DNA from: Ktedonobacterales bacterium | GTDB lineage: Bacteria; Chloroflexota; Ktedonobacteria; Ktedonobacterales; JADMIN01 | Assembly: GCA_025450405.1 (NCBI GenBank) | Contig: JANWHL010000175.1 | Location: forward strand, 1 to 11,727 | Reading direction: 5' to 3' | Length of the DNA stretch: 11,727 nt | Part shown: piece after piece, positions 5,882 to 11,727 of the stretch | Layout: every line of letters begins with the position of its first letter | Position numbering within the stretch: the first letter of the stretch is position 1 | Notes under the pieces: model-generated | What the model was told of the DNA's origin: nothing | What the model saw: only the letters and a program-made list of their open reading frames with translations | Database searches by the model: none | Made by a program: the position numbers and the translations under genes

Positions 5882-6835
5882 ATGGCAAACGACACCGTGA
5901 CGGATCTGATCGATCAGCAAACCTGGCTGGACCCCGTGGCGGACTGGCTCCAAAAGGCCACCGAAGCCACCTATGGCGCCACCGGCGACGCCGGACAGCA
6001 GGTGAAGAACCTCCTCAGCGGGACCTGGCTGGGTCATCCGCTCCACCCGGCGGTGACGGATGTCCCCGTGGGCGCGTGGACGGTCTCGCTCATCCTCGAC
6101 GTTCTGGAGGCGGCCACGGGCGAACGCACCTATGGCGTCGGCGCCGATGTCGCGCAGGGGATCGGGTTGGCGGGCGCGCTGGGTGCGGCGCTCAGCGGCT
6201 TGAATGACTGGCACTACACCGTGGATCGGCAGCGGCGCGTGGGCATCGCGCATGGCCTGATGAATCTGACGGCGGCGGGGATCTACGGCGCTTCGTCCGT
6301 GCTGCGCGCCACCGGCGCGCGCGCGTGGGGCCGGCGGCTTTCGTACCTGGCGTATGGGGTCGCCGTCTTCTCCGCCTATGTCGGCGGTGAACTAACGTAT
6401 GGCATGCGACTGGGGGTGGACCACGCCGCCGAAGAGGCGCCAGAAGACTTCACTCCCGTGGTGGATGAGGCTCAGCTCGCGGATGGCCAGCCGCGGAAGG
6501 TGGATGCCAGCGGCGTCCCGGTGCTGCTGGTCAAACAAGCGGGAAAGATCTACGCGATGGGCGAGGTCTGCTCCCATCTCGGTGGGCCGCTCTCCGAGGG
6601 CACCATCGCCGACGGCATCGTGACCTGTCCCTGGCACGGCTCGCAATTCGCGCTGGAGAATGGGGCCGTCGTGAACGGTCCAGCGACCTTCGCGCAGCCA
6701 TGCTTCCAGACGCGTGTGCGCAACGGCAAGGTCGAGGTGGGTCCGCGCTGTGTGGCCGAGGCGGCCGCGGCGGTCACCGGCACAATGCCAGCCTTGGCCC
6801 AAGACGACCAGGCAGTCACCGGCGCGCGATCGTAG
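5882..6835 (+). CDS. DUF2231 membrane domain fused to Rieske [2Fe-2S] domain
   Basis: The 317-residue protein has two parts. Residues about 48-175 are a DUF2231-type membrane domain, opening with the signature GHPLHPAVTDVPVGAWT (H52, H55, D60) and containing about four hydrophobic helices. Residues about 190-288 are a Rieske domain with C230-x-H232 (CSHLGGPLSEG) and C249-x2-H252 (CPWHGSQF), spaced 16 residues apart, so both cluster-binding boxes are complete. Soluble Rieske domains of this type pass electrons as ferredoxin-like partners or sit in redox membrane proteins; the redox partner is unknown. The start at 5882 gives the usual N-terminus. AAGGAG at 5855-5860 is rather far away, and GGGGG at 5867-5871 is nearer. 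The last 30 residues are Ala/Thr-rich and look disordered. A hairpin separates it from the upstream operon, so it probably has its own promoter. Confidence 0.93.
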   Translation: MANDTVTDLIDQQTWLDPVADWLQKATEATYGATGDAGQQVKNLLSGTWLGHPLHPAVTDVPVGAWTVSLILDVLEAATGERTYGVGADVAQGIGLAGALGAALSGLNDWHYTVDRQRRVGIAHGLMNLTAAGIYGASSVLRATGARAWGRRLSYLAYGVAVFSAYVGGELTYGMRLGVDHAAEEAPEDFTPVVDEAQLADGQPRKVDASGVPVLLVKQAGKIYAMGEVCSHLGGPLSEGTIADGIVTCPWHGSQFALENGAVVNGPATFAQPCFQTRVRNGKVEVGPRCVAEAAAAVTGTMPALAQDDQAVTGARS

Positions 6836-6872
6836 TTCAGGGGCGATCAGCGGGAAACCAGCGTAGGCGGGG

Positions 6873-7012
6873 ATGTTCGCCACCGCCGTCCAAGTCTTCA
6901 GGGCCAAGTCTTCAGATCGAAGGTGTTTCCCTCCGCGCAGACCTGGCTGCTGGACGACCACGGCAAGATTGCGGTCGAGCGGATCATCTCCTACTCGACC
7001 GCGCGCGCATGA
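6873..7012 (+). pseudogene. Short frameshifted gene remnant, possibly a sulfotransferase C-terminus
   Basis: Frame 6873 reads MFATAVQVFR and then runs into a directly repeated 12-mer. If one 14-bp period is ignored, the reading continues as SKVFPSAQTWLLDDHGKIAV...ISYSTARA and stops at the TGA at 7010-7012. The joined peptide of about 41 residues resembles the C-terminal part of sulfotransferase-family proteins, which often have a pattern like F-x-x-Q-x-x-W/F-L/V-x-D-x-x-G-x-I/L-x-V-D/E. An in-frame TAG at 6864-6866 closes it upstream, so most of the gene is missing as well. The sulfotransferase assignment is from memory of the family pattern and is weak; the frameshift itself is plain in the sequence. 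Confidence 0.45.
6890..6915 (+). repeat. 14-bp-period direct duplication causing a frameshift
   Basis: CCAAGTCTTCAG occurs at 6890-6901 and again at 6904-6915. The 14-bp period is not a multiple of three, and it joins the two frames of the remnant described at 6873-7012. It looks like replication slippage in an already non-functional sequence. Confidence 0.8.
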
Positions 7013-7050
7013 CGACTACCATATCCGCCCGGCACGAGCCGAAACCGGAC

Positions 7051-7078
7051 CGCCCGCGCAGCTCGCGCCGCGCGGGCG
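7051..7078 (-). terminator. GC-rich hairpin downstream of the GNAT gene
   Basis: CGCCCGCGC (7051-7059) and GCGCGGGCG (7070-7078) form a 9-bp perfect stem with a 10-base loop, 31 bases beyond the GNAT stop on the minus strand. It is followed on that strand only by a short TTT within GGTTTCGG, so it is a plausible but imperfect terminator for the cdc48-GNAT transcript. It could also serve the plus-strand remnant. Confidence 0.4.
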
Positions 7079-7109
7079 CGCGCCATGAGCGCCGCTGTGC
7101 GCTCGATGC

Positions 7110-7535
7110 CTATGCGGCGCCACCGGGCGACACGTTGACCAGCCACTTGCCGACGACGGTTTCCAGGCCCACGCCACGGGGCGTGAACCCAAGCTTGAGA
7201 TAGAACTCCTCGGCATCGTCGGTGAAGAGATAGACGTGCTGCCCCTGGAGTGGCTCCAGGAGTTGGCGCATCATGGCGCTGCCGACGCCATGACCGCGAT
7301 AGTCGCTGTGGGTCCAGACGTCCACCACGTAGGCATTGCAGACACCGTCGGAGAGGACGCGCGCGGTACCGATCACGCGGTCGCCGTCGCGCGCGAGGCA
7401 CACGCCCGCACTGCGCGCGAACGATGCGCGGAGTTGCTCAGGCGTGCGGCCATTGTGGAAGTCGTCGGCGATGAGGGTGGCGCGGAGCGCGTCCCAGTCC
7501 ACGCCGTCGAGCGAGTCCGTGTAGGTGACGCCCAT
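7110..7535 (-). CDS. GNAT-family N-acetyltransferase
   Basis: The 141-residue protein has the GNAT fold. Motif A is VVDVWTHSDYRGHGVGSAMM (70-89), with R80-G-H-G-V-G as the acetyl-CoA pyrophosphate loop. The later FYLKLGF (111-117) is the usual motif-B strand and helix. It transfers an acetyl group from acetyl-CoA to an amine; the substrate (small molecule, peptide or protein) cannot be inferred. The start at 7535 is supported by AAGGAG six bases upstream, and the longer frame to 7601 runs back into the preceding gene. It begins 10 bases after the CDC48 stop, so it is almost certainly translated from the same messenger. Confidence 0.93.
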   Translation of the reverse strand: MGVTYTDSLDGVDWDALRATLIADDFHNGRTPEQLRASFARSAGVCLARDGDRVIGTARVLSDGVCNAYVVDVWTHSDYRGHGVGSAMMRQLLEPLQGQHVYLFTDDAEEFYLKLGFTPRGVGLETVVGKWLVNVSPGGAA

Positions 7536-7541
7536 CGGATG

Positions 7542-7547
7542 CTCCTT
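7542..7547 (-). promoter_or_regulatory. GNAT ribosome binding site overlapping the CDC48 stop codon
   Basis: On the minus strand the CDC48 stop and the next gene's Shine-Dalgarno share bases as TAAGGAG (7548-7542), with the GNAT ATG six bases further on. This arrangement favours translational coupling or reinitiation. Confidence 0.85.
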
Positions 7548-9735
7548 AGTGCTCGCCTCGCGCCTCGGCAATAGCGCGGTCGAAGGCCCGCTGATCCACA
7601 TGCAGGTCGCGCTTGCCGGCGGTGGGGCTGCCAGCGCCCGCCGTGCCGGCGCCGCGGGCGCGCAGCCAATCCGAGAGCGCGAGGTTGGCGGCGCGGCGGC
7701 AGACCGCCTCGATGTCGGCGCCGCTGAATGCTTCCGTGCGCTTGGCCAGGCCAGCGGGTGTCACCCCTGGGGCCAGCGGCCGACGGCGCGTGTGGATGGC
7801 GAAGATCGTCTCGCGCGCCTTGCGATCGGGCAGCGGCAGCTCCAGCACCAGGTCGAAGCGCCCAGAGCGCAGCACGGCGGGATCGATCAGCTCGGGGCGA
7901 TTGGTCGCCCCGACGACCACCACTCCGCGCCGTCCCTCGATGCCGTCCAGCTCGGTCAGCAGCTGCCCGATCACCCGGTCGCCAACTGGGTCAAGCCCGT
8001 GGCCGCGCGCCGGGGCCAGGGCGTCCATCTCGTCGAGGAAGAGCACACACGGCGCAACCTGCCGCGCCCGCTGGAAGGTCTCGCGCACGCCCCGTTCCGA
8101 CTCGCCCACCCAGCGCGAAAGCAGCTCGGGGCCCTTGACCGAGATGAAATTCGCCTGGCAGGCCGTCGCCAGGGCACGGGCGATCAGGGTCTTGCCAGTC
8201 CCTGGCGGTCCGCTCAGCAGGACGCCGCGCGTGGTGTCGAGGTCCATCGCCCCATAGAGGTCCGGGTAGCGCAGCGGCCACTCAATGGACTCCACGAGCG
8301 TGCGCTTGACGTCCTCCAACCCGCCGATGTCGTCCCACGACGTACCACTGGTCTCCACGGCCACCTCGCGCGTGGCCGAAGGCTCGATGCCGCGAAGCGC
8401 GTCGCGAAAATCGTTCATCGCGACGGTGAGGGCGAGCAGCTGCTCGGTCGGGATACTGCCCGCCGTCAGGATGGCGCGTGGGAACGTGCGCCGCAGCGCC
8501 GCCATGGCGGACTCACGGCAGAGTGCCGAGAGATCGGCGCCGACGAAGCCCGGCGTGATCCGCGCGATCTCCTCCAGATCGAGGTCGCCATCCAGCGGCA
8601 TGTCGCGACTGTGAATCCGCAGGATCGAGAGGCGTCCGCGCGAGTCGGGGGCGCGCAGGCCAATCTCGCGGTCAAAGCGCCCCGGGCGCCGCAGCGCGGG
8701 GTCGAGTGCGTCCGGCCGGTTGGTGGCCGCGATGACGATCACCTGCCCCCTAGCGCTGAGACCGTCCATGAGGGTAAGCAACTGACCCACGACACGCTTC
8801 TCGACCTCGCCATAGACCTCGTCGCGCTTGGGGGCGATGGCGTCCACCTCGTCAATGAAGACCACACTGGGCGCGTTGCGCTGGGCATCGGTGAAGGCGC
8901 GGCGGAGGTGGGCTTCGCTCTCGCCATAGAACTTGTCGATGATCTCGGGACCACTGATGCTGAAGAAGCGCGCGCTGCTCTCCGCCGCCACCGCCCGCGC
9001 AATCAGCGTCTTGCCGGTGCCGGGCGGCCCGTAGAGCAGCACCCCCTTGGGTGGGTCGATGCCCAGGCGATCAAAGACCTCGGGATGCTTGAGCGGCAGC
9101 TCGATCAGCTCGCGCACGTGCTGTAACTCGCGGTCCAGCCCGCCGATATACTCGTAGGTGATGTGGCTGCCGCGTGGCAACGCGCCCGCGCCGGGGGCCT
9201 GGATGCGCAAGCTGGTGCCTCCCTCCAGCACCGTGGCGCTGGCCGGATTGGTGGCAAGCACCTGGAACTCGCGCGCGGCGACTCCCAGCCCGGGCACGCG
9301 TACCAGGTCGCCGGCGACCGCTGGCAGCCCCTTGAGCGTGCGGGCGACGTGCCTGAGGTCATCCTCGCTGAGGTTGGGTTGTCCCGCCGTTGGCACCAGC
9401 GCGGCGCTAATGGCCGCGACCGCGGGCAGGCGGCGGACTGTCACCAGATCACCCAGGGCGGCGCCCACGTTCTGGCGCACTAAGCCCTCCATCTGGATGA
9501 CCTGATTCTCGTCGGCGGCGAGCCCGCCCGTGGGGGCGCGAGCCGCTGGCCGCGGCTGCGCGCGCGCGACGCTGGCCCGCTGGCCATCGATGCGCACGAT
9601 GTCACCTGGCGCGCACCCAATGGACGTCAGCGCGGCGGCCCCAATATACGCGACGCCGCGCGGCAGGTCCTGCCCCTCGACGACCATAAGCTGCACGGCG
9701 GTGGTGGTGTCGGTAGCATGTTCGGCGATGCTCAT
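7546..9735 (-). CDS. CDC48/VCP-type AAA+ ATPase with two ATPase domains
   Basis: The 729-residue protein has the layout of archaeal VAT/CDC48: an N-domain (about 12-180, with the double-psi-barrel-like LMVVEGQDLPRGVAYI...GDIVRIDG), then AAA domains D1 and D2. D1 has Walker A GPPGTGKT (236-243), Walker B VVFIDEVD (291-298), sensor ATNRPD (337-342) and arginine fingers in RRPGRFD (349-355). D2 has a second GPPGTGKT (509-516), VLFLDEMD (564-571), GATNRPE and RSGRFD. Pore loops are KFYGESE in D1 and RWVGESER in D2, both aromatic, as in threading unfoldases. All catalytic residues look intact in both domains. No C-terminal HbYX proteasome-docking motif is present (it ends ARGEH). It should form a hexamer that unfolds proteins with ATP. 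I start it at 9735 (MSIAEHAT), just before the N-domain; AGAGGA is only two bases upstream, so an alternative start is possible. Confidence 0.96.
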   Translation of the reverse strand: MSIAEHATDTTTAVQLMVVEGQDLPRGVAYIGAAALTSIGCAPGDIVRIDGQRASVARAQPRPAARAPTGGLAADENQVIQMEGLVRQNVGAALGDLVTVRRLPAVAAISAALVPTAGQPNLSEDDLRHVARTLKGLPAVAGDLVRVPGLGVAAREFQVLATNPASATVLEGGTSLRIQAPGAGALPRGSHITYEYIGGLDRELQHVRELIELPLKHPEVFDRLGIDPPKGVLLYGPPGTGKTLIARAVAAESSARFFSISGPEIIDKFYGESEAHLRRAFTDAQRNAPSVVFIDEVDAIAPKRDEVYGEVEKRVVGQLLTLMDGLSARGQVIVIAATNRPDALDPALRRPGRFDREIGLRAPDSRGRLSILRIHSRDMPLDGDLDLEEIARITPGFVGADLSALCRESAMAALRRTFPRAILTAGSIPTEQLLALTVAMNDFRDALRGIEPSATREVAVETSGTSWDDIGGLEDVKRTLVESIEWPLRYPDLYGAMDLDTTRGVLLSGPPGTGKTLIARALATACQANFISVKGPELLSRWVGESERGVRETFQRARQVAPCVLFLDEMDALAPARGHGLDPVGDRVIGQLLTELDGIEGRRGVVVVGATNRPELIDPAVLRSGRFDLVLELPLPDRKARETIFAIHTRRRPLAPGVTPAGLAKRTEAFSGADIEAVCRRAANLALSDWLRARGAGTAGAGSPTAGKRDLHVDQRAFDRAIAEARGEH

Positions 9736-9768
9736 GTCCTCTGTACGCCGCGGCGCGCATGGATGTTG

Positions 9769-9788
9769 CACCCGATGTGACCCGGGTG
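9769..9788 (-). promoter_or_regulatory. Inverted repeat in the cdc48 leader
   Basis: CACCCG (9769-9774) and CGGGTG (9783-9788) form a 6-bp perfect inverted repeat with an 8-base spacer, 33 bases upstream of the cdc48 ATG. It could be an operator or leader hairpin. It does not match the CIRCE heat-shock element. Confidence 0.25.
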
Positions 9789-9815
9789 AAGGGCCAGGTA
9801 GCTCGGCCCACAATT

Positions 9816-9832
9816 GGCGTCCGCCGAACGCC
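9816..9832 (-). terminator. Small hairpin after gatA
   Basis: GGCGT (9816-9820) and ACGCC (9828-9832) form a 5-bp stem with a 7-base loop, 46 bases beyond the gatA stop on the minus strand. The stem is short and no T-run follows, so it may only attenuate read-through into cdc48. Confidence 0.25.
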
Positions 9833-9878
9833 CTCCGGAGCCTGGTGGTGACCGCTCGGAGGTAGTCTCCCAGGGGGA

Positions 9879-11360
9879 TCAGCCGCGTCGGCGCGTCTTC
9901 TTCGCGGTGAGCGCGGCCGGCCAGTGCTGGTGGAAGTCGGTGACGCGCTGGAAGGCATCGGCGGCGCGCAGGATGGTCGGCTCGCCGAAGCGCGGAGCCA
10001 GTAATTGCGCGCCCACGGGCAGACCTTCGCTGAAGCCAGCCGGAATCGAGATTCCCGCGATGCCAGCCAGGTTGGCCGGGATGGTGAATACATCGTTCAG
10101 GTACATCGCGTAGGGATCGTCAATCTTGGCGCCGATTGCGAACGCGACGGTGGGCGAAGTTGGGCTGAGCAGGAGGTCGAAGCGCTCGAAGGCGAGATCG
10201 AAGTCCTCCTTGATGAGCGTGCGCACCTTCTCCGCCTGGAGGTAGTAGGCGTCGTAGTAGCCGGCGGAAAGCGCGTACGTGCCCAGCATGATACGCCGCT
10301 TCACCTCGGCGCCGAAGCCCGCCGCGCGGGTGGCCGCCACTGGATCGTCGCCCTCGGCCAACGAAAGGCCATACTTGACACCATCATAGCGAGCCAGATT
10401 CGCGCTGGCCTCGGCGGGAGCGATGATGTAATAGGCCGCGACACCGTAGCGCGTGTGCGGGAGTGAGCATTCCCCAATCTCGGCGCCCAGGGCGCGAAAA
10501 GTTTGCGTCGCCCGCTCGATGGCCGCGGCTACCCCCGGCTCGACGCCCTCGCCGGCATACTCACGCGGCACGCCGATGCGCAGACCCTTCACGTCGCCGG
10601 TCAGTGCCGCCAGGTAGTCCGGGACGGGCTCGGGAATCGAGGTCGAGTCGAGCGGGTCATAGCCGGCGACCGCGCCCAGCAGCATGGCGGCGTCGCGCGC
10701 GTTCCGAGCGAAGGGGCCGATCTGGTCCAGGCTAGAGGCGAAGGCGATCAGACCGAAGCGCGAGACCCGGCCATACGTCGGCTTGAGCGCCACAGTGTTG
10801 GTCAGGGCACCGGGTTGGCGCACCGAGCCCCCCGTGTCGGAGCCGAGCGCGCCCATGGCCTCGCCCGCGGCCACCGCCGCCGCGGAGCCGCCGCTGCTGC
10901 CGCCGGGGACGCGCGCGAGGTCCCACGGATTGCGGGTGGGGAAGAAGGCCGAGTTCTCAGTGGACGATCCCATGGCGAACTCGTCCATATTGGTCTTGCC
11001 GAGCAGGACCACTCCCGCGGCTTCGAGGCGCTCGACGACGGTCGCGTTGTAGGGCGGAACGAACCGCTCCAGAATTTTCGATGAGCACGTCGTGCGGATG
11101 CCCTTGGTGGCGATGACATCCTTGAGTGCGATGGGGATGCCAGCCAGCGGTCCAAGGTCGGCCCCTTCGGCGCGCCGTCGATCGATCGTCTCGGCCGCGC
11201 CCAGCGCCAGCGCGTCGGTCACGGTGACAAACGCGCGCACGCGGTCCTCCACGTCGCGGATACGGTCGAGGTGCGCGCGCGTGAGCTCGACCGCCGAAAG
11301 CGCGCGGCTGCGCAGCCGCTCGGAGGCTTCACTGATCGTGAGGTGCCAGAGTTCGGACAT
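9879..11360 (-). CDS. gatA: Glutamyl-tRNA(Gln)/aspartyl-tRNA(Asn) amidotransferase subunit A
   Basis: GatA releases ammonia from glutamine; the ammonia is channelled to GatB, which amidates Glu-tRNA(Gln) or Asp-tRNA(Asn). The 493-residue product has the full amidase signature. The catalytic lysine is K80 in [13 protein letters not shown]. The Ser-rich loop [15 protein letters not shown] holds the cis-serine S155. The nucleophile is S179 in [12 protein letters not shown]. These are offset by one from Lys79/Ser154/Ser178 of Staphylococcus aureus Gat[25 protein letters not shown] follows as expected. I use the ATG at 11360 ([12 protein letters not shown]), nine bases after AAGGG; an in-frame ATG three codons earlier would overlap that site. 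The C-terminus ends in a basic tail (KKTRRRG). It lies 91 bases downstream of gatC and is very probably co-transcribed with it. Confidence 0.98.
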   Translation of the reverse strand: MSELWHLTISEASERLRSRALSAVELTRAHLDRIRDVEDRVRAFVTVTDALALGAAETIDRRRAEGADLGPLAGIPIALKDVIATKGIRTTCSSKILERFVPPYNATVVERLEAAGVVLLGKTNMDEFAMGSSTENSAFFPTRNPWDLARVPGGSSGGSAAAVAAGEAMGALGSDTGGSVRQPGALTNTVALKPTYGRVSRFGLIAFASSLDQIGPFARNARDAAMLLGAVAGYDPLDSTSIPEPVPDYLAALTGDVKGLRIGVPREYAGEGVEPGVAAAIERATQTFRALGAEIGECSLPHTRYGVAAYYIIAPAEASANLARYDGVKYGLSLAEGDDPVAATRAAGFGAEVKRRIMLGTYALSAGYYDAYYLQAEKVRTLIKEDFDLAFERFDLLLSPTSPTVAFAIGAKIDDPYAMYLNDVFTIPANLAGIAGISIPAGFSEGLPVGAQLLAPRFGEPTILRAADAFQRVTDFHQHWPAALTAKKTRRRG

Positions 11361-11451
11361 GAGGATCATCCCTTGAGGAATCGCGGCCATGAAGGGCCAA
11401 CGCAGTGGCGGACGAGCATGAGTGGCCCCCAGAGGGGCGACTGGCGCGAGA

Positions 11452-11727
11452 TCAGCTCTCTTCCAGTACCGCGCGCACGCGAATGTATTGCTCCTCGGCC
11501 GCGGGCGCGTTCTCCAGCAACTCGGCCGGTGGATCGCTCGGCCGCGCGCGGTCGGCGCCCATGACATTCTCCAGCGGCAGGATGTGCGCGGTCGGTGAGA
11601 CCCGTCCCGTGTCGGCCTCCTGGAGCACGGCGATGTGGCCGAGGATGGTAGAGAGCTGTTCGCGCAGGCGCTGGCGCTCGTCCTCCGCGAGGGCGAGGCG
11701 CGCCAACGCGGCGGTATTGTCCACCAC
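11452..11727 (-). CDS. gatC: Glutamyl-tRNA(Gln)/aspartyl-tRNA(Asn) amidotransferase subunit C, 5' end cut off
   Basis: GatC stabilises the GatA-GatB complex by wrapping around GatA. The visible 91 codons match the family: [26 protein letters not shown] at the start, then [21 protein letters not shown] and a C-terminal [18 protein letters not shown]. GatC proteins have about 95-100 residues and usually open with a few residues before 'VxHVARLARLAL', so perhaps five to eight codons lie beyond the window. The GTG at the edge is unlikely to be the true start. gatB is not in the window, which is common because it is often unlinked or lies elsewhere. Confidence 0.93.
   Translation of the reverse strand: MVDNTAALARLALAEDERQRLREQLSTILGHIAVLQEADTGRVSPTAHILPLENVMGADRARPSDPPAELLENAPAAEEQYIRVRAVLEES

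Noticed and set aside
7525..9126. Long plus-strand open frame (533 codons) opposite the CDC48 gene
   Set aside because: The minus strand encodes an unmistakable double-AAA ATPase with all motifs. The plus frame has no domain and is explained by codon bias.
9769..9788. Inverted repeat before cdc48 considered as a CIRCE (HrcA) heat-shock operator
   Set aside because: CIRCE is TTAGCACTC-N9-GAGTGCTAA; the arms here are CACCCG/CGGGTG and do not match.

Overview
This GC-rich, gene-dense window looks like a chromosomal segment of an uncultured or little-studied Chloroflexota-like bacterium (Thermomicrobia/Sphaerobacter-type). That placement is inference. It rests on base composition, an F420-type luciferase-like oxidoreductase, a gatC-gatA pair implying transamidase-dependent Gln-/Asn-tRNA formation, a bacterial double-AAA CDC48 ATPase, a DUF2231-Rieske fusion and an Rpn-family remnant. 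I see no rRNA, tRNA, CRISPR array, intact insertion sequence or phage gene.

Left part, 1-3214. The 3' end of an LLM-class (probably F420-dependent) oxidoreductase is followed by about 340 bp with no recognisable gene. Next is a small four-helix membrane protein (DUF6220-like). It converges on the C-terminal piece of an Rpn-family nuclease/transposase that lacks its catalytic N-terminus; a hairpin lies between the two stop codons. A YcaQ/AlkX-like winged-helix DNA glycosylase follows on the minus strand with a strong ribosome binding site.

Middle part, 3215-7012, plus strand. A 446-bp non-coding or leader stretch contains a perfect 21-bp tandem duplication. It leads into an ECF sigma factor whose stop overlaps (ATGA) the start of a transmembrane zinc-finger anti-sigma factor. 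The anti-sigma factor carries a large outer domain with Asp-box (BNR) repeats. The pair forms a self-contained signalling cassette: outer beta-propeller-like sensor, one membrane helix, a zinc-binding anti-sigma domain, and an ECF sigma factor. A hairpin separates it from a membrane protein that fuses DUF2231 to a Rieske [2Fe-2S] domain. Just behind that lies a short decayed gene, perhaps the end of a sulfotransferase, broken by a 14-bp tandem duplication.

Right part, 7110-11727, minus strand. In transcription order the genes are gatC (5' end cut off), gatA, a CDC48-type AAA+ unfoldase and a GNAT acetyltransferase. The last two are tightly coupled: the GNAT ribosome binding site overlaps the CDC48 stop codon. 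The gatA-cdc48 gap contains small hairpins, so co-transcription across it is uncertain.

The most unusual items are the sigma/anti-sigma pair with an Asp-box outer domain, the orphan C-terminal Rpn fragment, the DUF2231-Rieske fusion and the frameshifted remnant at 6873-7012. I found no clear evidence for a wholly new multigene system.
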